A DNA stretch of 64,000 bases from Platynereis dumerilii (lineage: Eukaryota; Annelida; Polychaeta; Phyllodocida; Nereididae): contig JAPTHN010000008.1 in NCBI GenBank assembly GCA_026936325.1, forward strand, positions 15,344,259 to 15,408,258, in the 5' to 3' direction. The notes under the pieces are model-generated. The model was not told the DNA's origin. It ran no database searches and saw nothing but the letters and a program-made list of their open reading frames with translations. Within the stretch, counting starts at the first letter, position 1. Each line of letters opens with the position of its first letter. Positions 13,601 through 28,900 of the stretch are shown one piece after another. Both the position numbers and the translations under genes were made by a program.

Positions 13601-16600
13601 AAAAAAATGACCTTTATTTTTGATAATTGAGGCACATATATGCTGGACTTACACATCTTATCTAAAAAATAGGTCTTTGGTACAGGCTTGATTAACACAC
13701 ATGTATGTATAATAATTCTTGTATTTCAAAAATCCAATCTCTTTGAGTTTTCTATTGAGATATTCTTAGATTTGTCATAAAATAATGATATAAAAATATT
13801 AAAAAATGAAAAGAAAAACATGACATTATACATTATATTCGTTTTGTTAAGTAAGCATTTCAATTTGTTTAAATTCTTTTCCCGCCCCCATTAAACAGTA
13901 TGTTGAACTGCTATACATTGAGAGTGCACCCCACTACATTACCAACTTAACCTGATGAAAACTAAATTCTTGTAAATACCTAGAGCCCATGCAGGCTGTC
14001 CTGCAAGCCTGGCCTGCAAGGTCCTGCAACCCCAGCTGATATATTATGTTCAGCACATGTTTATGTAGGAAATCAATTCTTCATAAGCTATCACTGAGGC
14101 AGCACAAAATATCTAAATTACAAAAATATGAAAACAACTAAAACCTAATAAAATCAAAATTATTAATTTTGATGATTTAATCAGACAAATACGGCATACC
14201 AACAGGAAGGCCCCATGTTTACCCTCTGTGCCCTCCACCCCTGCTCACTCTGCTTATTATAATTTTCTGCTGAACACTGAACCGTCTCTTCCCCTCATTC
14301 AAATTCTTCAGTATGAAGGTGAGTGACTCAGACACCATTTGGTGCTAAAATGGCTTAAAATATTGCTTAAATTCAATCAAAATACTGTATATGGATGTGA
14401 TTTTGAGTTAACTGTACGTCCAGTTTGATTTAGACATGCTGTAGGACATAAATATTTGGTTAGGCATGTGTTTTCTCTATATCTGGTTCACAGAATACCA
14501 AAATAACTGTAGTCTAAATAACTGTACACTTGTCTGAATGTTGGTGTCAGTAGCAGCCATTCACATTCTCATATATATACCAACATTTTGAGGGCTTCAA
14601 GACTTCTGTATCTTAGATTTGTCCATTACTTTAAGTTTTTAACAAGGGATTCAGTTACAGTGTTACTCTAACAACACCAAGTCTGCAATTGTCCAAAATT
14701 TATAAATTATGATGATAGAACAGCTTAGAACTGACCAGGGGAGGAGCCAGACTGTTTGGAAAGGGGGAGGGTGAGTTGTCAGAAGAATGGGACTAATAGA
14801 AAATCAATTGATCACCCCCTTTATGCAGTATTTATGTGGGTCTGGGTCATGACCTCTTTGACCACCCCACCCCCTATTTGGGACAGTTCACCCCTTTTCA
14901 CCTGTTTTGATGGTATGAATTGATTGATTTCTATTGATCAAGTTGAGGTGAATGACCAGCTGTAGAATATAAACATAACCCTATATACTATAGGGCATAT
15001 AGGCCAATGATGCCTCTATGTTTAAAGACATTGACCATCATTAACTAACACGTTTCAATATTACTTCAATATGGTAAACTTTGGACGTGCATGATAGAAA
15101 ATTATGGAATAGATTATGATTTGATATTTTTCTTATAAAAATACAGTTTAAAGTATCAAAATTATCTAATCATAATGTTGAAGTTGACTTAATCAGCTGG
15201 TAATAGAACAAAGGTATCCCCATTCCCAAGATATGTATCTGCAGGATAACATACATAGTTAACAAAACAGTATATGTGTCATTCACTGCCTAGGGGAAAT
15301 AATTAAAGAGCCAGCTAACAAAATGCACACATCTATTGTTGGTATAGCTCTATAGCACTGTGCATGCAGTTTGTGGGTCATAGCTCAAGTTATAGGCTAT
15401 AGCTGCAGTTAATAGTCAATCTATTCACTGCAATTGGCCTCTATTGAGTTTCGGATTGTACTCTTGGATATATGGATACATGTATATTCTACTACACTAC
15501 TATACAGCAAAATGGTATGGATTATATTGTGATATTTACTGTATTTACAGACAGTTATATTTAAGCGTTTCAACATACCAACATACTTTTTTGGCACTTT
15601 CTATACTGATTTTTGTATCCTAAAGGTCAAAATATGTTAGACACAACTGTTACATCATTTCAACCTTGCTAAAAAGTATATTTCAACAACCTCAAATAGA
15701 TATATAGTTTTGACAGTAATTAGACACACATTTTGACTTCTGTGGACTTCCAGCCAGAATAAATGTGATTTTTAAACAGCTATTTTGCTTCAACATTCTG
15801 AAACAGCATATTTACAGCATCCTGGTATGTACTTTCATACCACTTATATTGCCTAGAAGCGAGAAGCAGCATACAGTAAATTTGTGTACTAACAACATTT
15901 ATATTTTTGATCAATGAAAAACATATGCCATTTTACACAGTTCTATCTAAACAGCTGGAGCTCAAATTAAATTGATAACAAAACTAAGTCATATCACAAT
16001 GTTTCTTGCATTTACAATACTCTTAGGTCTTGCTCACATCAGCATTTTAAAGTTAAAATAACCAATTAATTATTGACATCTCCAATAATCAATTAGTAAT
16101 GATCATAATGATCAAAACAATAAATGATTTATGATCAAAATATATCATGCAGATATACATTTTGATATTTGATATTTACAGATAATCTTATGGCTTTAGA
16201 GGTTAATTTACACTGATTGTGATTTTAATTATTATCAACAAAATAGCAAATGATTTTATGATGAATGAAAGTACAGCATATAACATTTAGATATCATATA
16301 TGATACTTAGAGGGTTATTTTATAGTGTTAGACACTATTTCAGTAAATTGTAACAATTTGACAGTATAGTAAGTTTGTACAGTCTTGTATGTAGTGTACA
16401 AGCCAGAATATTGTGCTTTTCAAAAAGTTTCATGCATATCTTCATGACAATGTGTGTTTGTTCAAACTGTGTCTTGCATATGTCACCTGTATTCACGTGT
16501 ATTCACCATGTTCAGCATTTTATTCAATGTCACTGGGTGTAATTTTGTTGCTAGCTTTTGACTGCACCTGCTTATATGGGCTACACATGATATATTTAGC

Positions 16601-17920
16601 AATTAAGTGATTTTTTGCATATTTGACATAGTTGAAAGCTTGAATCATGTGTGTATTATAATATTTATTGTGGTTATGGACATATTTTGTCTATTTGTAA
16701 TGTGTTTGATGTATAATTTGTAAGAAATGCATTTTATATTTTTCTCTGCATAGCTTCATGTGTTATGTTGCTGTATATAATTGTCAAGTATATATTTTGG
16801 TGTTAATTGTTAAAATGTATAATTTATCTTGTGGTGTCTCCCCATATCAAATTTGAAATATTGAAAAAGGTTGATTAGAACTCTGAGTGTCATAAGCCTA
16901 CTGCAGTCTTGCCTTTTTCAATTATTTTACACTCCCAATCAGCTTATGTTAGTTTTTTTAATGGAATACGCTATTTTCATAGGACAGTATCCATGTTTTG
17001 TTCTAGCTCTTAGGCCTATATTTTCAGTAGAGCTCTCCCTAACATATAGGTAATTCCCCCAAACTTTATTTAAGCAATTGCAAATGTTGACTTTTAAAAG
17101 TCATTTGACATTGTCCACTTTGTGAATAACTAGTCAAGTGCATGTCACCCTGTGACCTTGGGCACTTTTAGTATATATACATATCTGGCACTGTGACAGC
17201 ACAAAGTAGAATATAATTAAAAGCCTTTTGCTCTTCAAATGTGTGTTAAATTTCTTTTATTAATTTTTTTCTAATTTTTGCTTAAGTTAGTATTTTTTGT
17301 TCAGTTTTCATTAGCTCAAACAGACTGCTATGGTGTGAAATATAGTATCCTGGAGTTTTCACAAACTAACAGCCTGTATAATACCAGGAATTTTACTACA
17401 AAATCCCCCTCCTCTCCTCAAATAGTTTAGAAAGAAATTAGTCTTTTCCAAATTTTTATTGATATTGTCTCCTTCTTTACTTGCAGGGAATATAATTATA
17501 GGTATATTAATCCTCATTGCTCAACTGTTGCAAGATAAGCATGTAAACTTTTCATGACTCATGTTATTTTTGTTTTCTTCCAGTTTTCACCTACAGAAAG
17601 CTACCTTCAGAAGGCCCAAGACATTCTTCGTGCCCGGCAAGCCCCTCAACCCACTCAGGTTAGTCACACGAGATTAGAATGAAGGAATTAACATATTTTT
17701 GAAATGAGATATATATGTATCCGTGGTGTCCATATTTGATCCTGTTTGCTTACATGTTTGTCTGTTTATTAATCTTCATGATCTATCTATCTATCCACAG
17801 GCATTATAATTTCTTACAAAAAGCTCACATTGCTAAATGTATCCTGTATACAATACATACTATATAAATTCAATAAGTGCAGTGACAAGCTTTTTTCTCA
17901 AAATGATTGTAATGCCTGTG

Positions 17921-17985
<65 letters not shown>

Positions 17986-19813
17986 GCTATCTATCTATCT
18001 ATCTATCTATCTATCCATCTATCTGTCTATCTATCTATCTATTTATCTATCTATCCATCTATCTATGTATCTATCTATCTATCTATATATCCTTATATCT
18101 TTCTGTCTATCTTTATATCTATACAGTGCCGCCTGTAAGTAAGTGAAACGCATGATATTGTGCCATTGCATCAATGTTAAACATCCTTAACCAAAATGCT
18201 TCTGGAAGGACGAATTCTCATCCGATGAGAGGAAAACATTTTGGGTCATAAAGGTGGATATGTGAGGCATGTGGGATAAAAATAGCAGTCAATTTTCTTT
18301 CCTGTAGTTGGAGTTAGGTATGGGTCAAAGTCTTCGGTAAGTAAGTGAAACGCAGGCCCAATGTTAAAACATAGGGAAGGGTGGTTCACTTACTTATCAA
18401 AGACCCATACCTAACTCCGACTACAGCGAAGAAAATGGGCTGCTATTTTTATCCCACTTGCCTCACACATCGGCCTTTATGACCCACTTTGTTTCCCTTT
18501 CGTCCGATGAGAATTCATGCCTCCACAAGCAGTTTGGCTAGGGATGTTTAGCATTGATGCAATGGCACAATGTCATGCGTTTCACTTACTTACAGGCGGC
18601 ACTGTATATCTATATATCTATATATCTATCTTAGACTATCTATCTATCTTTCTATCTATCTATCCATCCAGTGGCGTAACTAGGGGGTCTCGAGTGGGGG
18701 GGCACCTGGGGGGGCACGCGATTCTCTGGGGGGGCACCCACAATACTAACTGTATATTTTAGCCAAGGTTGGAAAGTTCATATGGGGGGGCACCTGCACG
18801 AAGATCCCATGCGCTTGGTACTGGTAAGATAATATATTAAGAGAAGGTGCAACGTGCCTCACTCAATTCTCATTTGTGTACATTTGCTGCTTCCTGTTTA
18901 AATTTTACTGCTCTGTGATTGGTGCACACTTCACACCAGGTGACGTCACGACTGTCGTCACCGTAGCAACCTCTGACAGTTTGATCTGTGATGTCACAGA
19001 ACAAGTTGTCCAGAATGCATTGCAGCAGGAAGACATTCTTCACAGAAAACACACTTCTGAGTGTTGCATCTCCTCCGTGGGCACCTGGGGGGCACAGGTC
19101 CAATATGGGGGGCACGTGCCCCCCCGTGCCCCCCCCCCCCCATAGGGACGCCACTGTATCCATCTTTGTGAACAACAAACACAATTTGTACACCCCATGC
19201 ATGCCAAATTACCCCATAACAAGCAATGGTATGCCAACAAATGAGCTAATATGAAATCCCTGCTGCAGTTTTAAGCCAAACCTACTGTCCCACTTAAAGC
19301 AGATGACCTTATTTTTTCTTCTCCAATCCATCTGTTCAGTTTTCAGTATAACATTTGCTTCTCTTTTGCCATATTTTGAGTCATGATACATATATACATA
19401 TATGTAGCAGCATATATACTTACTTGAGATATATGTGTTACTGATATACAGTACATGGATATTATATTCTGAATTTATTTAGGAGATTCACATGGTTTAT
19501 TTTGGAAATGTCATACAGAAATCGATACAATCAGGTGAATTATTTCACAAAATTGTCTTTTATCCTTGTACTGTATTGTTTTGCAATGATTGGCCCATAT
19601 GTAGGCCTACATGTTGCACTTGCTGACAAATATGTTAGCTATTTCCTCCTGGTCATAACAGTCTGTTCAGTTCTAGTGCAAGGGTTCAACAATTTTCAAC
19701 CAGTAGTTGTATTACTATTTGTCTACTTGTGTTTTGTGTTTGTTCTGATCTGGTGAATATCCAAGAAATATGTTACTAGGAGGGTGTGGCATCCACTGGC
19801 ATCTATCCATCTG

Positions 19814-19888
<75 letters not shown>

Positions 19889-19889
19889 G

Positions 19890-19924
<35 letters not shown>

Positions 19925-19925
19925 G

Positions 19926-19961
<36 letters not shown>

Positions 19962-22900
19962 CCATCTGTCTAACTATCTCCTTATACAATAGAGTAGGTC
20001 GGGGCAAGAAGCCCGGGTTAGGTGAGAGGCCCCCCCACTGGGCCCCCAGGCTTATATCCAAACTTCCATTTTTGGTGCGTTTATCTACTGATAGAATTGA
20101 AGCAAGAGGCGTTTTAGGTGACGTCACAAATTTTCAGGGCAAACAGCACCAAACCATAGCAGAAATTAAAGAAACAAAAAGATGTGCATGGTTTTTGTAA
20201 CTTTGTCTAATTCTTTGAAACGGGTTGTCAGAAATAACTTTGGAAATTTTTTAAAGTATAATAGATATCTGCATTGCTTCAATTTATGACTTTCACATAA
20301 ATATGATTTGGATCATGTTTTTTGCATTTTAGTTAATGATGTAGAAGTCAAATTAAAATATGTGGGTTTGGGGTGAGAGGCCCCACATGATATGGGGCAT
20401 GAGGCCCCCTTCACTGGGGGGTCGAAGCTGCTTCAGGAACCATTATTAATGTACTTAACCTTAAATCTTGAAAGAATAGCTAATTAAAATAGAAAAATAA
20501 TTTTGCCCGAAATTGAAACAGGGCAAAAAATATTAAAAAAGAAAAGTAAGAACAGAAAGATTCTGAAATTCAGAAAAAGTGAATAGAATGCATTAAAAAG
20601 GATAGAAGAACCCTAGGAAATACCTTTTAGGCTGATAGCGCTCGCAAAAAAAATTGCCATAGGATTATAATAGGGGGGCTTCTTGCCTGATGGGTGGGGT
20701 AAGAAGGCAATTTTAATTTTTTTACAAAAATGGCCGTAACTCCTTTATTTAAATTGGTAGACATTTGTTTCTCTAGTTATTAGTAGAGTCAAGTGATCCC
20801 TTCCTGACAACATAAGCATTCAAAAAATTGACCATAAAAAGTAGGTCAAATCACACCTCGAAATTAAGGGGGCCGCTTGCCCCGACCTACTCTATGTATA
20901 TATATCTGCACCTGTCTAGTCACCCAGAAAAAATGGGACAGTCTGACAGAGGTGAACAGCAAAGGGTATTGACCTCAGGAACAACCTGGGAATGACCCCT
21001 GATATGCTACATTGCATTGCTGCAGGCCTATTGAGCATGTTGAGAACAGTTTTCAACCTGTAGAGTGTAATCTGGCATTTAGCATAGGCCTATAGCTTGA
21101 ACAAAAAAAAGCTAAAATTTTTATCACAATTTCAGGATCATTCCTACACATACATCGATGAACCTGCAAGTCATGAAATGAGTCACAATAATTATGGAAC
21201 ACCCTCTCATCCAAATGTGGAATCCGTCGAAGAACGAATTCGCCAGCTTCGGCTGCAGGCGGCGCCACCTCCACCACCCCAGACTGACGTCAACCCAATG
21301 GCAGCCGCTGGGCAGATTCTAGCTGTGAGTAACAAAAAGAAAACTGATGATACTCAATTTGATATGTTGTAAAATTAAGAAGAAGATACTTATGCAGAAG
21401 TTTTATTGAAGGATTGAATCCCCTGGAAAAATCTTGAATCAGCATATCATATAAACAAAAAGAACTGATAAGGCTAAATGTTTTGTCTAATTCTTTCCAA
21501 TGCAATGCTGTTAAAGGCATAGAAAGTAATGTATATCTGAATTTAGATGATTCATAACATCTTAGCCATGTTAGCTGTGTTAATGAAATTCAAAGAAAAA
21601 TATTTCAGCGATGTTTTTTGGGCCCAATTTTGGGCTTTAAAAAAATTATAATAGAATTGCATGTAGTCTTGCAATGTTTTATAAAAACTTTTCTTCCAGA
21701 AACGTATCACTGACGATGATGTCGCAAACAAGTTGGCACAGCTGCAAGAACAATTCGCAATCAACTCAATGAGGAGGCAAGAACGAGAAGATATGATTGA
21801 GCCCGACCCAGAACCAGAGAGCCAGGTTTGTGTTATATGATGTAATATATAATGCAATTATGTATGATTTGAATGCTTTTATTAGAAACATGCATACAAA
21901 TAACAGAGGAGGGCTATAGGTTATGGAACAATATATCCGTATATATATATATATATATGCTCTTTCAACTGTTAAGATCTACATGCATTTAAAATTTTTA
22001 ACATGTAAATATTATTGCATGTAACAGTATTTCCCTGTATAAAGTTATTCCATCTTTTATGCATTTGCACAAAAATGTTCTGCCAAGTTCGCGCACAGGT
22101 CTGTGAGCGAGTTGCCCACACATCTATAGGCTAATAATTAAGGGAAGGCTGCAGATTTACCACATGTATTCACTTTGGTTTCAGAATTACCGTTACCATA
22201 GGTTTCGTCGGGTTAGAAATGTACATCGATTATCTTCTTTTTTTAAAAGTTTAACTATTTAATTGGTCTTTCATTCGAATTTGTCATATGTCATCCTGAC
22301 TGGGAAAAACCATGACAATTTGGTGTGGACTTTTTAATATTCTGCATCAAGGGTCTGTGGCTGGATTTTCAAGGCCTGCTGAGTCAAAGACTCAAAAGAT
22401 CATACTTTTCTTTGGTTACCAATACACCTCATGTCAAAATTTTATATCTACACAAAGTTTTATCTATGTCTTCTTTCATTAAAAATTTGCATTGTAGTTT
22501 CTTTGGTTTATATATATTTTCCTTGTGTTTTACTTTGGTTACAGATTTACCTACTATTTTCTTTGGTTATTCACATTTAGATTTACTTTGGTTACAGTTT
22601 GAGCATAATGTTTACTGTGGTTTGTGTCTGTCATTCATGATATTACTTTCATCATTTTGCTGATAGATTGAGAAACAACTGAGAGCATCCTGAAATTTTG
22701 ATCCTAAATGTAGCTGAAACCAAACAAATGGTTTTCATATTCTCTGTTAAACTGCAAACAATGTGTTGTTTAATTTTACAAATTTCACATTATTTTTAAA
22801 AATTATTTTTGTACTATTCCAGGAACCAACAGTTGCCCTTGACGATGTTCTAGTTGATCTCGGAACTCACCAGGACGAGCCAGAGGTCGTGTTAAACGGT

Positions 22901-25900
22901 TTGGTTCAGTTATACCGGTGGCTACAGACTCCCAGTTTCACAGCTTTTAACGAAGCACTGCACGTAAGTCTATACAACTTATATTTGAAGTGACTGAGTA
23001 AAAAATTAGTTCGATTTGTTCGTTTTGCTGACTGTTTTCAGAATGGTATCATATTAATGCACATGTATCATATAATATTACATCAATCGCTAATCAATTG
23101 ATGTGTAATACTTCTGTATCTTTTTAGGCTATCATGGTCTCTATGACGAAAAACCTGAAACATGGCAGAATTCAATTACAGTGCAGGTTAGTAGTCTAGT
23201 CCAACTGTTGTACACATGGATATGAGTGGTAGCTAGAATTGGTAGAATGTTGTACTCTCCTCTCTGGAATTTTTAAAATAATAGCAACCTGAAGCAAAAG
23301 GAATGAAATTAAGAAAGTTGATAATCTGTATAGAAGATGTACATCAGATGCGGCAGAGTTGGGGGGGGCATGTGCCTCTTCCACTTTTGATCCCAAAAAA
23401 TAATAAAGTGCCCCCTTTTCTCCTTGAAATTAACATAAACAAGGGGCCTCGGTGCCCCACTTTTCAAAGCGTTCCACCGTCTCTGATATAATGATCTTGA
23501 TCTGAGATTATAGAATAATAAGGTTCTGAATGCTTTATGTTTATGTTTTTTTTTTCAGTTCCTGCTTCCTTCTCTTTCTCAAAGGCGATTGCAACTATAA
23601 CTTAACAGACATAAACAGAAGGTATGTTAATAGCTAATTTAAAGCTCGTAAGTCCAACGATTCTATGTCAAATTCAACTGGCAGTTTTAGATAAATTGAT
23701 AGATAGTAAACTTTTTCAATCAACAAAATTTTGTGTTGTCCAGAATTGAGTTTAATTGATTCAAAAACTATAAATTACTTAAGGGGAGGCCTGCAGTGCT
23801 TGATTTGTAAACAAAACCAGGTTTTTCCACGGCATGAAAAAATATTTCTTTACATTTTTAAAGGAATTTGTCTTCATGCATTGAGTTTAGAATGACAGTT
23901 GAGTAAATTTGACAGTTAGAATAGGCCGCTTGGGCGAGTAAATTATGTCAAATTCAATGGTTTTCTTACTTCGTCTATACCTCTCAGTTCTCTTGAATTT
24001 ATTTAGTTTAAAGATTCTTTTTCTTTTTCAGTGATATGCTTGGTGCCATGTTGGACGGTCTTGATTTTCACGATAATGATGCTAATGTGAGTACTTGTTT
24101 TAAATTTCCTTCTTCGGTCTTCTCTATGTACTTCTTCTGAGGTCGGTGTAATCTCAATACTTTTTTGATGTCAATTGAATTGAAGCTAATATCATTGATG
24201 TTTGGCCTTTTGCAGTAGCTTGAGTATCGCTTTCTATATATTGGCCTAATGTATCGTTTTGAGTATATTATTTACCAGCATTCTCTTTTTTCTTTTTCAG
24301 TTAACTAGGAGATGCCTTCTGTGCTTAGAACATTATGACATTCCATATGATGTGGTAAGATTTAGTAATTATTCATTGGAATCTATGTATAAGTTGCATA
24401 ATATCGTCTTGTGCTGTAGCAAAATAGAATCAAGTTTTTTTTTGCATAGATATCCTTTATTTAAATAATACTTGTGAGTGATTTAGTTCCAGATACATTT
24501 TACTTATTTATCTCATACTGTATATATATATGTTTCTTTACCTATAATACGAAACCCAAAACCACATGTAGGACTCGCTCCGTCGAGTTCACTCAGGCGT
24601 CAAATATCTATTAATAAAATTAACACGCTACCCCCAGCGCCACCATCCGGCCGTCCATGTGCGCGCGCACCCACTCCAATTCCAGTCATATTTTGATTTG
24701 ACGCTGAAGAAGAAAGATCGCTTGCTCCACTCTGGAGCCGGGTTCCATCGTTTGTCAGGCGTGAATCGTCAAATTTTCGACGAAATTACTTCAACAACAT
24801 ACCATTTGTGCACCTGAGGGAGTGAATAGATACTGACAAGTTAGTCAGACGACCGTACGAGATGGAGAACTTCAAGAAAACAACTTTTGACAGTTCTGCA
24901 GACGCCATTTTGCTGAACAGCTGAGTGGCGGGAATCGCTATAAAACGCGGGAAACGTCACCAACGAGGCAGATAAGTCCTTTATTTCCATCTTAGACACT
25001 AGTGTGTCATGTCATTAACAAATCCACATAATGTTTGTTTCATACATGGCTGAAAGCACGAAAACGAAGTGGAAACTTCAAAGTCTGAGCAGACTGAGGT
25101 CTAATGCTAGGATTTATCCCTAGAGGGGGCCACCTGTCCTAATGGTGTTTTTCGCCATCTGGTGGTTTTGATAAAGGTTGTATTGTGACTGGATTATCGC
25201 CCATTTGGAGCAGAAAGAATCATACACGATTATACGGTTTGCCTTATATGGGCATGCGCCATCTTGGCCTAGAAATATCAGAACGAGACTTCGGGTAAAC
25301 AAAGGCACGTGGCTACAGCTAGCAATGGCGCGAAGCCAGTTTCAGAGTGTTTGGGGGGCTAGAATCGTTGTAAATGAACGTTTTTGAACCCGGAAAAAAA
25401 TACCTGGGTGAGCAATGGGGGCAGGATATTCCACCACCTCCGTATTTGATGTGATTCCAGTGTTATTTTCCTCATAAAACTCCCGTGAATACGGCGATTC
25501 TGCCCCTGTCACAGCATGCGGACGTCCTAAAACACCTAACTGTATGGCACAGATTGCTGACTAAAACACCTGAGTCTGTTTCAGCAAGTAATTAAGCCTG
25601 CTGTAAGTACAGATAGACAATGTAAATGCAATGCTGAGTGGTGATATCAGACGGCTGAGTGTGCATTCTAAGTGCAATTCAGTACAACATCATGAAACTT
25701 ATAAATTGTACTTTTCAGGTCCAATATTCACATATTAGGCCCGATTAAGTCTATTTAAGATAATGAAAATATAACTTAGTTCTTGTCAGGTTATTTTTAA
25801 TTTAATTTATGGCTATTCTGTGTGTTGAATTTGCCCAATTGATCAAAGAAATGTACAGACATTCTCAATTGTATTTCAGACTCCCATTAAATAATTATCT

Positions 25901-28900
25901 CTTTTGTGTCAAAGCAACATCAATGTATTAACTTCAAAATTCCAATTAATAAACTTTGATTTTTTCTTTGATTTTCTTTTCTATACTTGTGCAGATGGAC
26001 ATATAATAAATGTGCATATAGGGCAAGTGCACCTAAATTTATATTGGACCACCTATTAAGATAACTGCAATTACCCTATTTCGCAAACAAGGTACGTAAT
26101 ACCTGAGAGATAAATTATTGGCAGTGATACAGACCGGACCACCTTCAAGTGGGTTGGAGGCAACAGCTACATTGTAAGAAAGAGATAGGGCTAGGGAGGA
26201 GTCAGAATGGGAGCTTGGCCATAGATTTTGCTGGTATTTTGCATTACAAAATGGCTTGTGATGTGCTGGTATACCCTGGATCAGCCGGGGCAGCTTAACC
26301 GCCATCTTTTGTGGAGGGAGCTGCAGTTTTTAATTTTTGGTGACCACCCTATGATGAGATGAGAAAACTTGGAGTCCGGAACTGAGAGGAAGCAGAGAGG
26401 GAAGAGGCAGAGAGAACAGAGGAGGGTTAGCTCAGCTGGTAGTGCACTGAGCTGCCAACTGCTGGGTCCAGGTTCCCACATTGGTTGGGTCACCTGGAAT
26501 TACGAATTTCTGGAAGCTACAGATAATTGTAATTGTAAATACTCTCATGCACTGCAATGCAGGCACAAAATTCGTGGTGAGCCTCCCGCAGTGATACAGC
26601 TCAGGGCAGCCATAGAACGGCGCCCATGGGCAGAGACCAGAGGATCAAGGTTCCCATGCCGTAGCATAGCTGGTCTAAGCATGTTGGTGACCACCGTATG
26701 ATGCTGATTGATGAGAAGACCAGGAGTCTGGCTCATACCCTATTAATTCAAGGATGCCCTGGGTCTTTCAGTTGCCTGAGCACAGAACACTGGATGCAAC
26801 CTGCCTCCATTTAATGTCCCATCATTCTCACAAGTCAAGAGTCTGTCACTGCGAGCTGCACAGGGAGCACAAGAGGCTCTGACATTGTGAGAATGATGTC
26901 CCATGGGCTCAGACAAAATTGAGTTCCAGGAGTGGGAGTCAAAGCCACGACCTCACTGCCAGACTGGTAGCACAAACAAGCACCTTAAGCCATTAGACCA
27001 CAACGAGTAGCATGAAAGTGCATCGTAGTCACTGGTGGCATTGGACAGCAGTTTCATGTCATCAAGTTCATAAATAAAGGATGTATGCACCCCTGTCTGC
27101 TTCTCAGGTCTTGTTGTTGGTCTCAGGGCCGTATTAACCATAGGGCAAACAGGGCATTTGCCCCGTGCCCATGACCTCAGGGGGGCCCTTTATGAAGCTG
27201 AAAAGAGTTGTGACAGTAAAGAAAGTGCGTAAGGTAACTGACGCAAGAACGTATTTTTAGAATTTAGAGAGCTTTTGTAGTGCAAGGGAGGTCCAGGGGC
27301 GGACTGGCCCTATGGGCAGGACGGCAATGCCCTGGGGCCCACCACCTGAGGGGGCCCTCCAGCAACCTTAAAAAACCAGAATTATGAAAAGTACTGTAAA
27401 GATTCAGAAGTAATAATTGAATTTCAGGCCTTATAAAAAAATATCATCAATTAGAGCTTGACAAGCTAATAAAAAAGAAGTAAGGGGACCCTTGCCCAGT
27501 TTAATCTCCCAATACGGTAGACTGGGAGGGACCCAGATCTATGTGTTTTGATATGTGTGGACCCTCCTCAATCCTCATACTACTTATATTTTGCTTCGGG
27601 GACCTAAAAGGGCATGGGCCCCAGAGGCCCCTACACCCCTCTTGAATCCGCCAATATCTGCCTCATCAATTAACGGTATAAAGCATGCAGGAGTCCAAGG
27701 GCCTCCCTCCTGATTTTCTACTATTCATTATTTCGTATAATATCATGCAGATAAAACAATTCAATTACTGTGGTTTTTGATGCAGGTGTATCGACTGTAT
27801 CGGGGTGCAAATTAGCTCAAGAATCCTGGATTTGCGATTACGCTATTGCGATGACAGGGGCCCACCAATGATTTTGCTCTGGCGTCCACTGTGGGGCCAG
27901 TCCGTGCCTGGGGGCCCATTAGGTACAGTTTGCCCTGGGCCCAAAAATGTGCTGATATGGCCCTGTTTGGTCTTGTTCTCTATCTGTCTCATATCCCTCT
28001 AAATACAGGTCTTCTCCTTTCTCCCTTTCTGTGTGCCTCTCACTTTTCTCTCGCTCCCTCTCTGCCTCCTCCCTAGCCCTGCCTCCTCATGCTCTGTATT
28101 CGTCCTTACTCCCTACCCTCTAGAGAGCTCTATTGCTGCCTCTGAAATGGCTAATTATCTTGCCTTCTCCCAGCTGCATTTCTCTGTATTCTAACTCCCT
28201 GCCCTCCATAGCTGGCAATTAGCTGCTTCCCCAATAGCTAACACTCTTGCTTCCTCCCCAATAGCTCATACTCTGCCTCCTCCGTAGCTCTGTCTCCTGC
28301 ATAGCTCTTGCCTCCTCCACCCCTGCTCTGCCTTCACCCAGCTCTGCCTCCTCCGAAGCACTGCCTCCTCCGAAGCACTGCCTCCTCCATAGCTCTGACT
28401 CCGCTGAAGCTCTGCCTCCCCCTAGCTCTGCCTCCACCATAGTTCTTTCCTTCGTAGGCCTTGTCTCCTCCATAGTTCTGCCTCTTCCATAGGTCTGCCT
28501 CCTCCCCTTTGTGCCTTCACCCCAGCTCTACCTCCTCCCTAGCTCTGCCTTCCTCCATAGCTCCGTCTCCTCTGAAGTTTTGCCTGCTCCTTAGCTCTAG
28601 CTCCTCCATAGCTCTGCCTCCTCTCCAGCTATGTTTCCATCCACCTCTGCCTCCTCCATAGCCCTGCCTCCTCCATAATCCTGTCTCCTTTGGAGCTCTG
28701 CCTGCTCTTTAGCTCTACCTCCTCCGTAGCTCTGTCTCCTCTGAAGCGACTGCCTGTTCCATGAATCTGCCTCCTCCATAGCTCTGTCTCCTCTGTAGCT
28801 TTTGCCACCTCCATAGCTCTGCCTCCTCCCCAGCTATGCCTCCACCCAGCTCTGCCTCCTCCGTAGCTCTGCCTCTTCCCCAGCTCTGCCTCCTCCATAG

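Noticed and set aside
14311-14317. A 7-base micro-exon TATGAAG between TTCTTCAG and GTGAGTGA
   Set aside because: Flanking exons are phase 0 to phase 0, so a 7-base insertion would shift the frame.
17830-20200. Long reading frames reading [12 protein letters not shown] in three frames
   Set aside because: They are translations of the (ATCT)n arrays. Frame openness follows from the repeat, with no start context or splice signals.
23340-23490. G/C-run region as another hAT-type MITE
   Set aside because: GGGGGG and CCCC runs resemble such elements, but no matching ends or 8-bp duplication were found.
26421-26500. A tRNA gene
   Set aside because: A and B boxes are present, but acceptor and anticodon stems do not pair convincingly and the sequence runs into a SINE-like body.
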